This document shows, one piece after another, positions 1-7,280 of a DNA stretch of 64,000 nucleotides. Under the pieces are notes generated by a model. The model saw nothing but the letters and a program-made list of their open reading frames with translations. It was not told where the DNA came from and did no database searches. The DNA lies in NCBI RefSeq assembly GCF_004123145.1, contig NZ_SDKC01000001.1, forward strand, positions 3,525,630-3,589,629. The letters are read 5' to 3'. This DNA is from Blautia faecicola (GTDB taxonomy: Bacteria; Bacillota; Clostridia; Lachnospirales; Lachnospiraceae). The translations under genes and the position numbers were made by a program. Each line of letters opens with the position of its first letter. Within the stretch, counting starts at the first letter, position 1.

Positions 1-363
1 CGCCAGCATGGCAAGAGCCATATAAATATTAATCGGAGAACAAGCTTTGTTTTCTCCACCGGTTTCACTGAGCAGCTGTAGCACAAGCGTGGACAGATAG
101 CTATCCAGACCATCTCTATAACCATCCGGTTGATTCATCTGTTTTTTGCGATCGGCCCACCATGCATCGTAAACCTTATCAAAACCATCACTGTCAAAGT
201 CCCCATTTAATTTCGTATATTTACTTTCATCTGGATACTTTGCCATACTCGGATACTCAGCAGCAACAACTTGATATTTTTCATTTTCCCCTGCCTTCTG
301 CGTACAGGCAGTCAAAGAAATTATATTGATTGAGATAAGTAAAATTGCGATCATTCGTTTCAT
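1..363 (-). CDS. serpin-family lipoprotein, N-terminal part (runs off the left edge)
   Basis: Translated from the ATG at 363, behind a GGGAGG ribosome site. The product opens with a short lipoprotein signal (MKRMIAILLISI..., lipobox LTAC), so it is probably exported and lipid-anchored. About 85 residues on, the line GGENKACSPINIYMALAMLA matches the conserved N-terminal serpin segment (SPLS-ALAML). Serpins trap serine or cysteine proteases through a C-terminal reactive loop. That loop lies outside the window, so inhibitory ability cannot be judged. Only about 121 codons are visible. It is the leftmost of the leftward accessory genes. Confidence 0.8.
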   Translation of the reverse strand, partial: MKRMIAILLISINIISLTACTQKAGENEKYQVVAAEYPSMAKYPDESKYTKLNGDFDSDGFDKVYDAWWADRKKQMNQPDGYRDGLDSYLSTLVLQLLSETGGENKACSPINIYMALAMLA

Positions 364-434
364 CACGATACCTCCCTACAACTTCCGATTTTAATGTCTC
401 TATTATACCATAATGATACTATTATAAAAAAGGA

Positions 435-458
435 AAAAGAGCTCCTTCGAGCTCTTTT
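435..458 (-). terminator. Rho-independent terminator after the XRE regulator
   Basis: A perfect 10-bp stem (AAAAGAGCTC / GAGCTCTTTT) with a CTTC/GAAG loop is followed on the minus strand by a T-rich run. It lies just downstream of the XRE-type gene and before the serpin start, so it separates the two transcripts. Confidence 0.8.
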
Positions 459-523
459 GATTCAGTTCTGTAAACTTGAATTTCTGGATGCGTATAATAT
501 GCGAAAAAAAACTTAACTTCATC

Positions 524-1534
524 TTAAATATAGTGCTGAGTTTCACTGCCATTCTTTAACACCATTTTCACCACACCAAGCAATGCTGCAAACAAAACAC
601 CAGCAACCGGCCATACAATCCATGTAATATCCCAGCTCATCGTCCAGAAGCTCCATGCAAGGTAAATCGCTGTAGTCAAGCACCAATATACACCAGAAAA
701 CGTGTCAGTCTTTTTCTTAAACAGTTTTTCTTCTTTTGTATATTCGCCTTCCTGAAGAAGGGTATCGTAACTGCTTTTTACCATCCCAACACGAACCAAC
801 AGATTCACTCCTATTGCAAGTATGAATAGCAGTAATCCAACGGAAATACCACAGTAATAGTCGGACGCTTCCATAGATTCGGCAATAATTGTCGGAATCA
901 CTGCCAGTATACAAAGCACTACCCCAACAGCTGTTCCTCTGATAAAAATTGGTTCATAGGAATCTTTTTTTTCTCGTACCATTCCAGATACACCATACTC
1001 TGTTTCAAAGCATTCTTTTTCAAAATGTTCCATATGTGATTCACTCATTCCATATGTAATAAACAAAAAGACGGCTGCCGCAACCATTCCAAGCAAAAAA
1101 ACACATCCAAATACTGTTGCCAGAGATTCCGAAACATGAAATACGCTATCTTCTGCCATTGTCACAAGAACAATCAATAATATTGGACTTAAGATACACA
1201 TACTTGTTGCGTTTGCCACTACTTTGGATCCATTTCTTTTCATGTCAAGAAATTCATTTGCATTCTCCATAGTTACTTTTTTCAACGGTTCTGCATAGCT
1301 TTCAGTACTTTCGTGATAGGTGATATTTTCTGCTTTCATTTCATCTTTTAATAGGTAATCTGTACTAACACCAAAAAGCTCCGACATCTGTAAAATTCTT
1401 TGCAAATCTGGAACAGCTCCTGCACTTTCCCACTTAGATACTGCCTGTCTGGATACGCCCAACTGATTGGCTAGTTCTTCCTGTGACCATCCATTCTTTT
1501 TTCTTTCCTCTGTAATCTTATCAGCTAAAATCAT
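524..1534 (-). CDS. XRE-family regulator with a six-helix membrane domain
   Basis: 336 residues. Residues 1-65 form a Cro/C1-type helix-turn-helix (WSQEELANQLGVSRQAVSKW). After a linker come about six hydrophobic segments, near residues 107-127, 136-161, 200-222, 228-253, 281-300 and 304-328. The protein is therefore a membrane-anchored DNA-binding regulator, a design common in Clostridia and usually of unknown ligand. The ATG at 1534 is chosen because AAGGAGG lies 6 bases upstream. It is followed by a strong terminator at 435-458. No target operator could be assigned. Confidence 0.85.
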   Translation of the reverse strand: MILADKITEERKKNGWSQEELANQLGVSRQAVSKWESAGAVPDLQRILQMSELFGVSTDYLLKDEMKAENITYHESTESYAEPLKKVTMENANEFLDMKRNGSKVVANATSMCILSPILLIVLVTMAEDSVFHVSESLATVFGCVFLLGMVAAAVFLFITYGMSESHMEHFEKECFETEYGVSGMVREKKDSYEPIFIRGTAVGVVLCILAVIPTIIAESMEASDYYCGISVGLLLFILAIGVNLLVRVGMVKSSYDTLLQEGEYTKEEKLFKKKTDTFSGVYWCLTTAIYLAWSFWTMSWDITWIVWPVAGVLFAALLGVVKMVLKNGSETQHYI

Positions 1535-1683
1535 TTTTTCCTCCTTTTGCAGATTTTATGAGCTAAATATAACAGTTTTGCTGTTTGCATTCCACCATTT
1601 CAGGCTGTAAATCTGTCAACCAGCAGTTGCAAATCACAAAAGGACTCTATGAATCCCGATTTTCCAGCAATACAAGCAGGAAA

Positions 1684-1872
1684 TTATTTATCATCTGCAT
1701 TGTTTTCCTTTTTCTTATGAGTCGAACCCAAGCAAAGAAACGAAGAACCAAGACATAACCATACTATAGCCATAGAATTTTCATTTCCAGTCGTTAAGCC
1801 AATAGCTGAGACTATCAAAAACAGAGCTGATACAACATAAAATAAGATTGATTTGTTTATTCCTTTTTTCAT
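1684..1872 (-). CDS. small two-helix membrane protein
   Basis: 62 residues with two hydrophobic helices (about 9-27 and 34-50) and a charged Lys/Asp tail, predicted as a small inner-membrane protein. The ribosome site is weak (AGAAGATG). It follows the next membrane gene upstream by 27 bases, so the two are probably cotranscribed. Family not recognised. The length and clean transmembrane pattern support a real gene, but there is no functional clue. Confidence 0.55.
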   Translation of the reverse strand: MKKGINKSILFYVVSALFLIVSAIGLTTGNENSMAIVWLCLGSSFLCLGSTHKKKENNADDK

Positions 1873-1899
1873 AAATAAGCATCTTCTGCAAACAATAAT

Positions 1900-2235
1900 T
1901 TATTTTAATAAATATTTTTTAAACGCTTTATGATTATCAAAGTGGACTTCTCTAAAAAACAGAACTAACCACATAATATAGGTTGGTATAGCCATATATG
2001 GGGTTAAAAAGCAGGATAATGTCGCTCCTGCTAACATTATAACAGTCCATATGAAGCACTGATTTCTTATATCACGAGAGATCTGAGCTTTATCATACAT
2101 CGCCTGTTCTTCTTTAGAAAATGAATTAAATCCTGAAACAAATTTAGTTACTTTTTCCTTAAAAATCGCAAATAACACACCTATAATTACAAATGGTATA
2201 ACCAAAATTATACATGACCAAAATCCTATATTCAT
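1900..2235 (-). CDS. DUF3784-like small membrane protein
   Basis: 111 residues from the ATG at 2235. A longer reading upstream would overlap the neighbouring flavodoxin/ferredoxin gene and begins with non-membrane sequence, so the internal Met is preferred. The pattern is one N-terminal helix (4-24), a cytoplasmic segment with FNSFSKEEQAMYD, then two helices (about 63-83 and 84-98). This resembles DUF3784, short membrane proteins of unknown role in Firmicutes. It sits 23 bases after the EFR1 gene and may share its transcript. Confidence 0.6.
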   Translation of the reverse strand: MNIGFWSCIILVIPFVIIGVLFAIFKEKVTKFVSGFNSFSKEEQAMYDKAQISRDIRNQCFIWTVIMLAGATLSCFLTPYMAIPTYIMWLVLFFREVHFDNHKAFKKYLLK

Positions 2236-2258
2236 AATACATACCTGTAACTTTCGAT

Positions 2259-3014
2259 TTATAAGTACAATTTGTTTTCCTTCCTGCCAGAACAAACCTT
2301 CTTCATTTTTTTCCCGGCGATAAAGCTGATAAACTTGCTGCAATTTCTTGCTTTCTTCGGACAGACTGCTACACAGTGCATACAAGAAATGCACTTATCC
2401 TTATCGGTCAGCTTCGGATTGTTCAAGGGAATAGCACCTGCCGGGCATTCTTTTGCGCACAGACCGCAGGAAGTGCATGTTCCATTTGCAACAGGTTTGA
2501 GCGGAACACCACCATATTCTCGATATGGTCTGTTTCCCGGAAATGCAGGTGTCCTTTGTGCTTCGCTGTTTTGCATAATCTTTGCGGCAAATTCCAGCAA
2601 TTCTTTTTCATCCTGCTGATCCGGGCGTCCGGTTCCAAATTGGTGCATCAGGGAATGCTCTGCGACAGCCTCCATTCCTGCGATACATACAAATCCTGAT
2701 GCCTCCAGAACATCCTGTAGTTCCAATAGAGTATCATCAATCATACGGTTTCCAAATACTGCCACAAGAATTGCCTTCGTACCATCTGCCTTTACTTTGC
2801 GGAACATATCCGTTACAACTGATGGAATGCGTCCACCGTAAGACGGTACAGCAACCAAACATAGATCCTTTTTTTCAAATTTCACCTTCATGAGTTTATC
2901 TGGTTCTTTAATTAGGTCGATTTTTTCAGCCTCCAGCTTCGTCCCTTTGGCAACAATATCTGCTACTTTCTTTGTGCCACCGGTTGGGCTGAAAAATATA
3001 TTATAAAATCTCAT
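2259..3014 (-). CDS. EFR1-family flavodoxin/4Fe-4S ferredoxin protein
   Basis: 251 residues. The N-terminal half is flavodoxin-like, with a phosphate-binding loop near SPTGGTKK (residues 9-16) that would hold FMN. The C-terminal half has two classic 4Fe-4S motifs, CTSCGLCAKEC and CISCMHCVAVC. The layout matches EFR1-type ferrodoxins, cytoplasmic electron carriers combining FMN with two iron-sulfur clusters. GGAGG precedes the ATG at 3014. It lies next to a redox-type HxlR regulator gene, from which a perfect 20-bp inverted repeat separates it. Substrate or partner unknown. Confidence 0.88.
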   Translation of the reverse strand: MRFYNIFFSPTGGTKKVADIVAKGTKLEAEKIDLIKEPDKLMKVKFEKKDLCLVAVPSYGGRIPSVVTDMFRKVKADGTKAILVAVFGNRMIDDTLLELQDVLEASGFVCIAGMEAVAEHSLMHQFGTGRPDQQDEKELLEFAAKIMQNSEAQRTPAFPGNRPYREYGGVPLKPVANGTCTSCGLCAKECPAGAIPLNNPKLTDKDKCISCMHCVAVCPKKARNCSKFISFIAGKKMKKVCSGRKENKLYL

Positions 3015-3029
3015 AATGTGCCTCCTGCT

Positions 3030-3074
3030 AATACCGAATAATTCCAGTTAAGAAAACTGGAATTATTCGGTATT
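3030..3074. repeat. perfect 20-bp inverted repeat with a 5-base loop
   Basis: Arms at 3030-3049 and 3055-3074 are exact reverse complements (AATACCGAATAATTCCAGTT). It lies between the HxlR gene end and the EFR1 gene start. A transcript would fold tightly, but no T-run follows on the minus strand, so it may be a weak terminator, an operator or an element end. Confidence 0.7.
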
Positions 3075-3091
3075 TTCAAATACTAACGTAC

Positions 3092-3424
3092 TTAATTCTG
3101 TTCGATAAGTGATTTATAGTAGTTACCAAAATCAGCAAGTGAATTAACAATTGGAAGCATTTTTGTTCCGAGTTCCGTTAATCCGTATTCAACTCTCGGT
3201 GGCTGCTCATGGTAATCGTGGCGATATGCCAGTCCATCACTCATCATTTGTCTTAAACTATCTGTCAAAACCTTTTGTGAAATACCATCTATACTTCGTT
3301 GTAGCTCATTGAATCTCCATGGGCGCTCTTTCAAGTTACGCAAAATCAGCAGTTTCCATTTTCCTCCGATGAGAGATACTGCTGTTGCAACTGGGCATTC
3401 CGGTAATTCTTCTTTTGCTCGCAT
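3092..3424 (-). CDS. HxlR-family winged-helix regulator
   Basis: 110 residues with the HxlR signature: an N-terminal Cys (CPVATAVSLIGGKWK), then LRNLKERPWRFNELQRSIDGISQKVLTDSLR and YGLTELG. HxlR proteins are dimeric winged-helix regulators, often responding to reactive electrophiles through the Cys. The start is the ATG at 3424, because GGAGG sits 8 bases upstream; the GTG at 3433 lies inside that ribosome site. It is divergent from a cupin gene across a 142-base spacer with an inverted repeat, the usual arrangement for autoregulation and control of the neighbour. Confidence 0.88.
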   Translation of the reverse strand: MRAKEELPECPVATAVSLIGGKWKLLILRNLKERPWRFNELQRSIDGISQKVLTDSLRQMMSDGLAYRHDYHEQPPRVEYGLTELGTKMLPIVNSLADFGNYYKSLIEQN

Positions 3425-3444
3425 AATTCTCACCTCCGAGTCTA

Positions 3445-3479
3445 TTGTAACACATTCAATTTTGAGTGTACAGTTACAA
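3445..3479. promoter_or_regulatory. candidate HxlR operator in the divergent promoter
   Basis: Inverted repeat TTGTAAC (3445-3451) ... GTTACAA (3473-3479), with inner partial symmetry (ACA/TGT), centred between the HxlR and cupin genes. The position fits an operator controlling both; binding is inferred. Confidence 0.5.
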
Positions 3480-3566
3480 AAAGGTGCGTACTTGTTTTTG
3501 TATGTGTCTCACACTATACTAATACCAAGCAACCAGAAACTACAAATCAACTATGGAGGTATCATT

Positions 3567-3920
3567 ATGACAAATTACACAAAAACAACTATTGGAAAGG
3601 AAAACCGAATTGAGCTGCATGAAAAGTTGTCTTTAACAGGTGCAGAAATCAGTTTAAACGAACTACCTGCAGGAGCAAATGTCCCATTTGTTCATTCTCA
3701 TAAAGAAAATGAAGAAATCTATGGAATTCTTTCAGGTAACGGCAAAGCCATAATTGATGGAGAAGAAATCAGCCTTTCAACTGGAGACTGGCTAAAAATC
3801 GCACCTGCTGCAAAGCGTCAGTTTTTTGCATCCGATGTTTCTGGAATTACTTATATCTGCATTCAGGTAAAAGAAAATTCTCTGGAACATTTTACAGCAG
3901 AGGATGCTGTAATCGGCTAA
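3567..3920 (+). CDS. small cupin-domain protein
   Basis: 117 residues from the ATG at 3567, behind GGAGG. It is a single cupin barrel: motif 1 reads PFVHSHKENEEIYGILSGNG (His, His, Glu metal ligands) and the second half contains a GDW turn (LSTGDWLKIAP) before the final strands. Small stand-alone cupins are often metal-dependent isomerases, dioxygenases or sensors. It is the only rightward gene in this stretch and is divergent from the HxlR regulator, so it is the likely regulated target, perhaps in quinone or electrophile stress. That role is inference. Confidence 0.8.
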   Translation: MTNYTKTTIGKENRIELHEKLSLTGAEISLNELPAGANVPFVHSHKENEEIYGILSGNGKAIIDGEEISLSTGDWLKIAPAAKRQFFASDVSGITYICIQVKENSLEHFTAEDAVIG

Positions 3921-3940
3921 TTAAAAGTATTTATTCACAA

Positions 3941-3988
3941 AAAATGCACAGTTCCAGATAAGCTAAGAACTGTGCATTTCTTTTTTCT
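3941..3988 (+). terminator. terminator after the cupin gene
   Basis: Stem AAATGCACAGTTC ... GAACTGTGCATTT is followed by TCTTTTTTC on the plus strand, 20 bases after the cupin stop codon. Confidence 0.85.
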
Positions 3989-4087
3989 TCAATTTTACAA
4001 TTCCTCTATTTTTCAAACAAGAACTTCTCGATTTCAAATGGCGATAAATAAATCTCTCCACCATCATCAGTTTAATTTTCGTTTAGA

Positions 4088-4984
4088 TTAACGATTTCTT
4101 TTTCCTGTATTCTCTGTCCCTCGGATTTCCTCATGATAGAAATAATCTACGATCACCGGATGTCCCTGCGGGACTCTGCCATAAGGCATTTCATTATCCA
4201 CAAAGGGACAATCATACTTCTTAGCCATTTCCTCAGCTTTTACTTCAAGTGCTTCAAAGTAGCTGCGGTTATGCTTGTTATAGATCTCGTCGTAAAGTGG
4301 TACAAGATCAGGATATTTTCCGGCGACATAATCCATAATTGTCTTTTTGAAACCGCCTCGAAGATTGAGATTTTCGAGCCAGAACAGATCGCACTGATCC
4401 TTTACCCGCTCAAAGATTGCTTCAAAATCCGTGATACCGGGGAATACCGGGGATACGAAACAGACTGTACGGATACCTGCCTCATATACCTGCTTCATAG
4501 CAGCGATACGGTGCTCAATGCTCGAAGCAGAATCCATATCGTTCTTGAAATTTTCATCTAGTGTGTTGATCGACCATGAAACGGTTACACGTCCAAGCTT
4601 CTTCAACAGATCAATATCCCGTACCACAAGATCCGACTTTGTACAGATCAGAATATCTGCGTCACTGCCGATCAGCTGCTCCAGAAGTTTTCTGGTATTC
4701 CCGAATTGCTCCTCCTGTGGATTGTAGCCATCTGTCACAGAACCGATGATCACCCGCTGTCCGGCATATTTCTTCGGATTTTTAATTTCCGGCCAATGCT
4801 TCACATCAAGGAAAGTGCCCCATTCCTCCTTGTGCCCGGTAAAGCGCTTCATAAAAGAAGCATAGCAATACTTGCAGGCATGTGTACAGCCCACATAGGG
4901 ATTGACCGAGTAACCGCCTACCGGCAGACTAGACTTAGTCATGATGTTCTTTGTTTCCACCTCACGAATGAGGATTCCATTCAT
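4088..4984 (-). CDS. radical SAM protein of the SPL type (mobile pair protein A)
   Basis: 298 residues. CTHACKYCY near the N-terminus is the CxxxCxxC triad that binds the radical SAM 4Fe-4S cluster. The architecture (NPYVGCTHACKYCYA, ICTKSDLVVRDIDLL, SWSINTLDE) is that of spore-photoproduct-lyase-like radical SAM proteins. Together with the next two genes it matches the set annotated in Firmicutes as 'radical SAM mobile pair' (A, B and a MarR regulator), substrate unknown. The ATG at 4984 overlaps the stop of protein B (TAATG), implying translational coupling; an in-frame ATG at 4996 is the alternative. Confidence 0.85.
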   Translation of the reverse strand: MNGILIREVETKNIMTKSSLPVGGYSVNPYVGCTHACKYCYASFMKRFTGHKEEWGTFLDVKHWPEIKNPKKYAGQRVIIGSVTDGYNPQEEQFGNTRKLLEQLIGSDADILICTKSDLVVRDIDLLKKLGRVTVSWSINTLDENFKNDMDSASSIEHRIAAMKQVYEAGIRTVCFVSPVFPGITDFEAIFERVKDQCDLFWLENLNLRGGFKKTIMDYVAGKYPDLVPLYDEIYNKHNRSYFEALEVKAEEMAKKYDCPFVDNEMPYGRVPQGHPVIVDYFYHEEIRGTENTGKRNR

Positions 4985-5673
4985 TACTTCTTCCATGATT
5001 TCTGTACCTCTAACACTTTATTAAATTCTTCCGGCATTTCCTGAATCATATTTTCATCCCCTATGATAGGGACAAGGTCTTCCTTCATAAACACCGGAAT
5101 GCCGAGCTTATGTGCCTGATCCGTCAGAGACCATGCCCATTCCGGCTCCGTATGAATCTTCCTGCTCTGAGCTCCGGTCATGGTGCCGACAACGATCCAA
5201 TTGATTCCGGAAAGGTCAACTGTGCCGGGATCATCAAATAACGGCTCAAAGGTAACATGGTAATGTTTTGCTCTGACGTTTTTCCGAAGGGCGTCGATAC
5301 GCCACAGTTCTGCTTTCCTCGTCACCGTAACGCCAAACCATGCGTTTTCCAGATCGGTATCAATATCCAGCGAATCAGGTCGCTTGGTAAGGAACAGGAA
5401 CTGATGCTGCGGATTTTCACGGATCTTTACAAATACCTCGTCTCTCCATTCCGGCTTCCATCCGGAGAGATCGCTCATGCCGGTAAGAAGAAAGTTCTGC
5501 GGACGTTTCTTTTCCATCATCTTAAGCTTACCCGGAAAGAATTCAGGGGCAGCGAAGTCATCAATCATATGCCAGCGTTTCACGTTGTTGCGGGCATAGC
5601 AATATGCACACCCCACTGTGCAGCCAATGACGATATTCATGTTCTGAATCTGATCTTTGATACAAATACTCAT
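4984..5673 (-). CDS. DUF5131-like radical SAM partner (mobile pair protein B)
   Basis: 229 residues. The N-terminus reads NIVIGCTVGCAYCYARN, a second CxxxCxxC cluster site. Further motifs NFLLTGMSDLSGW, FLFLTKRP and WIVVGTMTG match DUF5131 (phage Gp37/Gp68-like) radical SAM proteins. The ATG at 5673 is chosen because it overlaps the MarR stop codon as ATGA and has GAGGAG 11 bases upstream; the GTG at 5685 lies directly on that ribosome site. With 4088-4984 it forms a coupled pair of SAM enzymes, probably acting on one substrate; chemistry unknown. Confidence 0.83.
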   Translation of the reverse strand: MSICIKDQIQNMNIVIGCTVGCAYCYARNNVKRWHMIDDFAAPEFFPGKLKMMEKKRPQNFLLTGMSDLSGWKPEWRDEVFVKIRENPQHQFLFLTKRPDSLDIDTDLENAWFGVTVTRKAELWRIDALRKNVRAKHYHVTFEPLFDDPGTVDLSGINWIVVGTMTGAQSRKIHTEPEWAWSLTDQAHKLGIPVFMKEDLVPIIGDENMIQEMPEEFNKVLEVQKSWKK

Positions 5674-6107
5674 GACTTCTGCCACTCCTCAAGATTCTTT
5701 CTGATGCGGTCGAGGCATTCCTCAAACCAGGTAATTTCTTCCTCTGAAAAATCTTTGTAGTAAATACTGCCCATCTCATCAGATACAGAATCGTACTCAC
5801 CCTTTAAGGCATGTGCTTTCTCAGTCAGAAACAGGAGTGTTTTTCTTTTGTCCGTTTCAGACTGAACACGGCTTATCAGCCCTTGATTTTCCATTCTTTC
5901 CAGCATCGTAGTAAGAGATGTTATCGCTAATCCGCATTTAGTCGAGAGTGACCTGATTGAGATACCATCCTCCTGCCACAGCACATAAAGAATACGCCCC
6001 TGGGCTCCATTAAACGCATCAATATTCTTTTCACTGAGAATCTTCTCGAAAATCCGGTCTCCAAGCTGTTTTATTTTGGTGACAAGAAATCCTCCATTCA
6101 TTTCCAT
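5670..6107 (-). CDS. MarR-family regulator of the radical SAM pair
   Basis: 145 residues with a MarR winged helix (GISIRSLSTKCGLAITSLTTMLERMENQGLISR, then wing residues SETDKRKTLLFLTEKA). First gene of the three-gene operon, overlapping the second by an ATGA. The ATG at 6107 has AGGAG 8 bases upstream. A 17-bp perfect inverted repeat (6111-6158) starts within the leader and includes that ribosome site, so autoregulation is likely. Matches the regulator reported with radical SAM mobile pairs. Confidence 0.87.
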   Translation of the reverse strand: MEMNGGFLVTKIKQLGDRIFEKILSEKNIDAFNGAQGRILYVLWQEDGISIRSLSTKCGLAITSLTTMLERMENQGLISRVQSETDKRKTLLFLTEKAHALKGEYDSVSDEMGSIYYKDFSEEEITWFEECLDRIRKNLEEWQKS

Positions 6108-6110
6108 ACA

Positions 6111-6158
6111 AAAGCTCCTATATAGTAGTTTACCAAAAACATACTATATAGGAGCTTT
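6111..6158. promoter_or_regulatory. 17-bp perfect inverted repeat before the MarR operon
   Basis: Arms 6111-6127 and 6142-6158 (AAAGCTCCTATATAGTA and its exact complement) are separated by 14 bases. Each arm holds the small palindrome CTATATAG, a MarR-like half-site, and the proximal arm contains the ribosome site of the MarR gene. It could be a double operator or an RNA hairpin hiding the ribosome site. Confidence 0.65.
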
Positions 6159-6188
6159 ATTGTCAACAGTTTATATGTCCTAATAGGT

Positions 6189-6224
6189 AAATTCCGTTTT
6201 TTTCAATTCTCCAAACTGGAATTT
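6189..6224. repeat. 36-bp intergenic motif, copy A
   Basis: An imperfect inverted repeat with ends AAATTCC and GGAATTT, interior CAATTCTCCAAACT. It matches the motif at 7235-7270 at 31 of 36 positions. The duplicated Cys-rich gene unit begins at its right end (GGAATTTGAC), so this is a breakpoint site. Confidence 0.6.
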
Positions 6225-6231
6225 GACTTGC

Positions 6232-6555
6232 CTATTTTCTTAAAATCTCATGTGGAGCTTCTATTTCATTTGCCAAGGTATGCTCTGTTAATTCTGACAT
6301 CAATTTCAATTTTTTATTAATCAATGGTCGCATACAATTAGGAACATGTTCCTGATGCGCTCTGTGGATTGCTACACATTCCTTACAGTTTCCGTGATAA
6401 CGACAGGCTTTCAGGCAAGGACAGTGATCTTTGTCTTTATACTCCTTACGAAATTCCGCTGCAAATTCTTCTTGCAGTCTCAGTCCCTCGACACGGTTTC
6501 CCTTATGAAATTCTACCATTGCATCCAGTTCTTTCTGGTTCCCTTCAATCTTCAT
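6232..6555 (-). CDS. Cys-rich small protein, copy 1
   Basis: 107 residues from the ATG at 6555 (GGAGG 12 bases upstream; an in-frame TTG at 6579 is possible). The centre is a Cys/His cluster, CPCLKACRYHGNCKECVAIHR followed by PNC, probably a metal-binding knuckle. Similar short proteins with 'RHGNCxxCVxxH' occur across Firmicutes without a known function. The gene, its leader and its trailing bases recur at 37652-37975 with the same protein sequence. It sits alone between the MarR operon and a peptidase gene. Confidence 0.75.
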   Translation of the reverse strand: MKIEGNQKELDAMVEFHKGNRVEGLRLQEEFAAEFRKEYKDKDHCPCLKACRYHGNCKECVAIHRAHQEHVPNCMRPLINKKLKLMSELTEHTLANEIEAPHEILRK

Positions 6556-6615
6556 GTTATTATAGCGCCTCCATTTCAACTATTCCTCATTTTCTGATAA
6601 ATTAGAATTTTCAAA

Positions 6616-7218
6616 TTAGTCTTTGCAAATAACCTTTGAACCTTCACCATCAATTACAATTCCCTGACGGTTGTTAATCGGGCATAGATTCAAATCCGAA
6701 AACTCAGTCATTATTTTCTCGGTAACTTTCTTAAATGGTGCTGTAAGATAATGCGGAAGAACATAGAAATCAATCAAATCAAGCCCTGCATCATCTTCTT
6801 GTGAGTAGTCCTCTGGCTTTTCATCCATTTGCTCGATATATTGGATGCTTGGAGCGCATATAATTGCGCCTGCCGACTCGCCGATCATCAATTTTCCATT
6901 TGCCAATTCCTTTTTCAGTAGCCCATCAGTTCCCGTTTTACGGAGCTGGTCCATAAGAAAGAAAGAATTTCCGCCGGTAAAATATATCACATCTGCTTCT
7001 TCAAAAACAGACTGTATCGTTGAATAAGCCTCCGTTGAAATATCAATTTCAGTTACGATTGCTCCCAACTTTTTGAATAATTTTCGAGCCGAGCCGACAT
7101 AACCGGTGTAGCCTTCACGCAGTGAAGCTGTTGGAATAAATGCGACTTTCTTATTTTCAATTTCTTCCTTTATCAGACTTCCCACACTTGAAAAGTGCGA
7201 ACATAAAAATAGTTTCAT
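6616..7218 (-). CDS. S51-family peptidase E-like protein
   Basis: 200 residues from the ATG at 7218, with AAGGAG 7 bases upstream. FTGGNSFFLMDQLR and the nucleophile elbow GESAGA (catalytic Ser) are the signature of peptidase family S51 (dipeptidase E/cyanophycinase) within the class I glutamine amidotransferase fold. Members cleave Asp-X dipeptides in the cytoplasm. A His in VLPHYLTAPF is the likely catalytic partner. Single-gene unit flanked on both sides by the intergenic motif; no obvious functional partner nearby. Confidence 0.85.
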   Translation of the reverse strand: MKLFLCSHFSSVGSLIKEEIENKKVAFIPTASLREGYTGYVGSARKLFKKLGAIVTEIDISTEAYSTIQSVFEEADVIYFTGGNSFFLMDQLRKTGTDGLLKKELANGKLMIGESAGAIICAPSIQYIEQMDEKPEDYSQEDDAGLDLIDFYVLPHYLTAPFKKVTEKIMTEFSDLNLCPINNRQGIVIDGEGSKVICKD

Positions 7219-7234
7219 CAATATTCTCCTTTAT

Positions 7235-7270
7235 AAATTCCGATTTTCTTAATTTTCCAAACTTGAATTT
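7235..7270. repeat. 36-bp intergenic motif, copy B
   Basis: Ends AAATTC and GAATTT with interior CGATTTTCTTAATTTTCCAAACTT. It has the same length as, and 31 of 36 identities to, the motif at 6189-6224. It lies between two unrelated single genes (PepE-like and FMN reductase). Confidence 0.6.
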
Positions 7271-7280
7271 GGAGTGTGCT

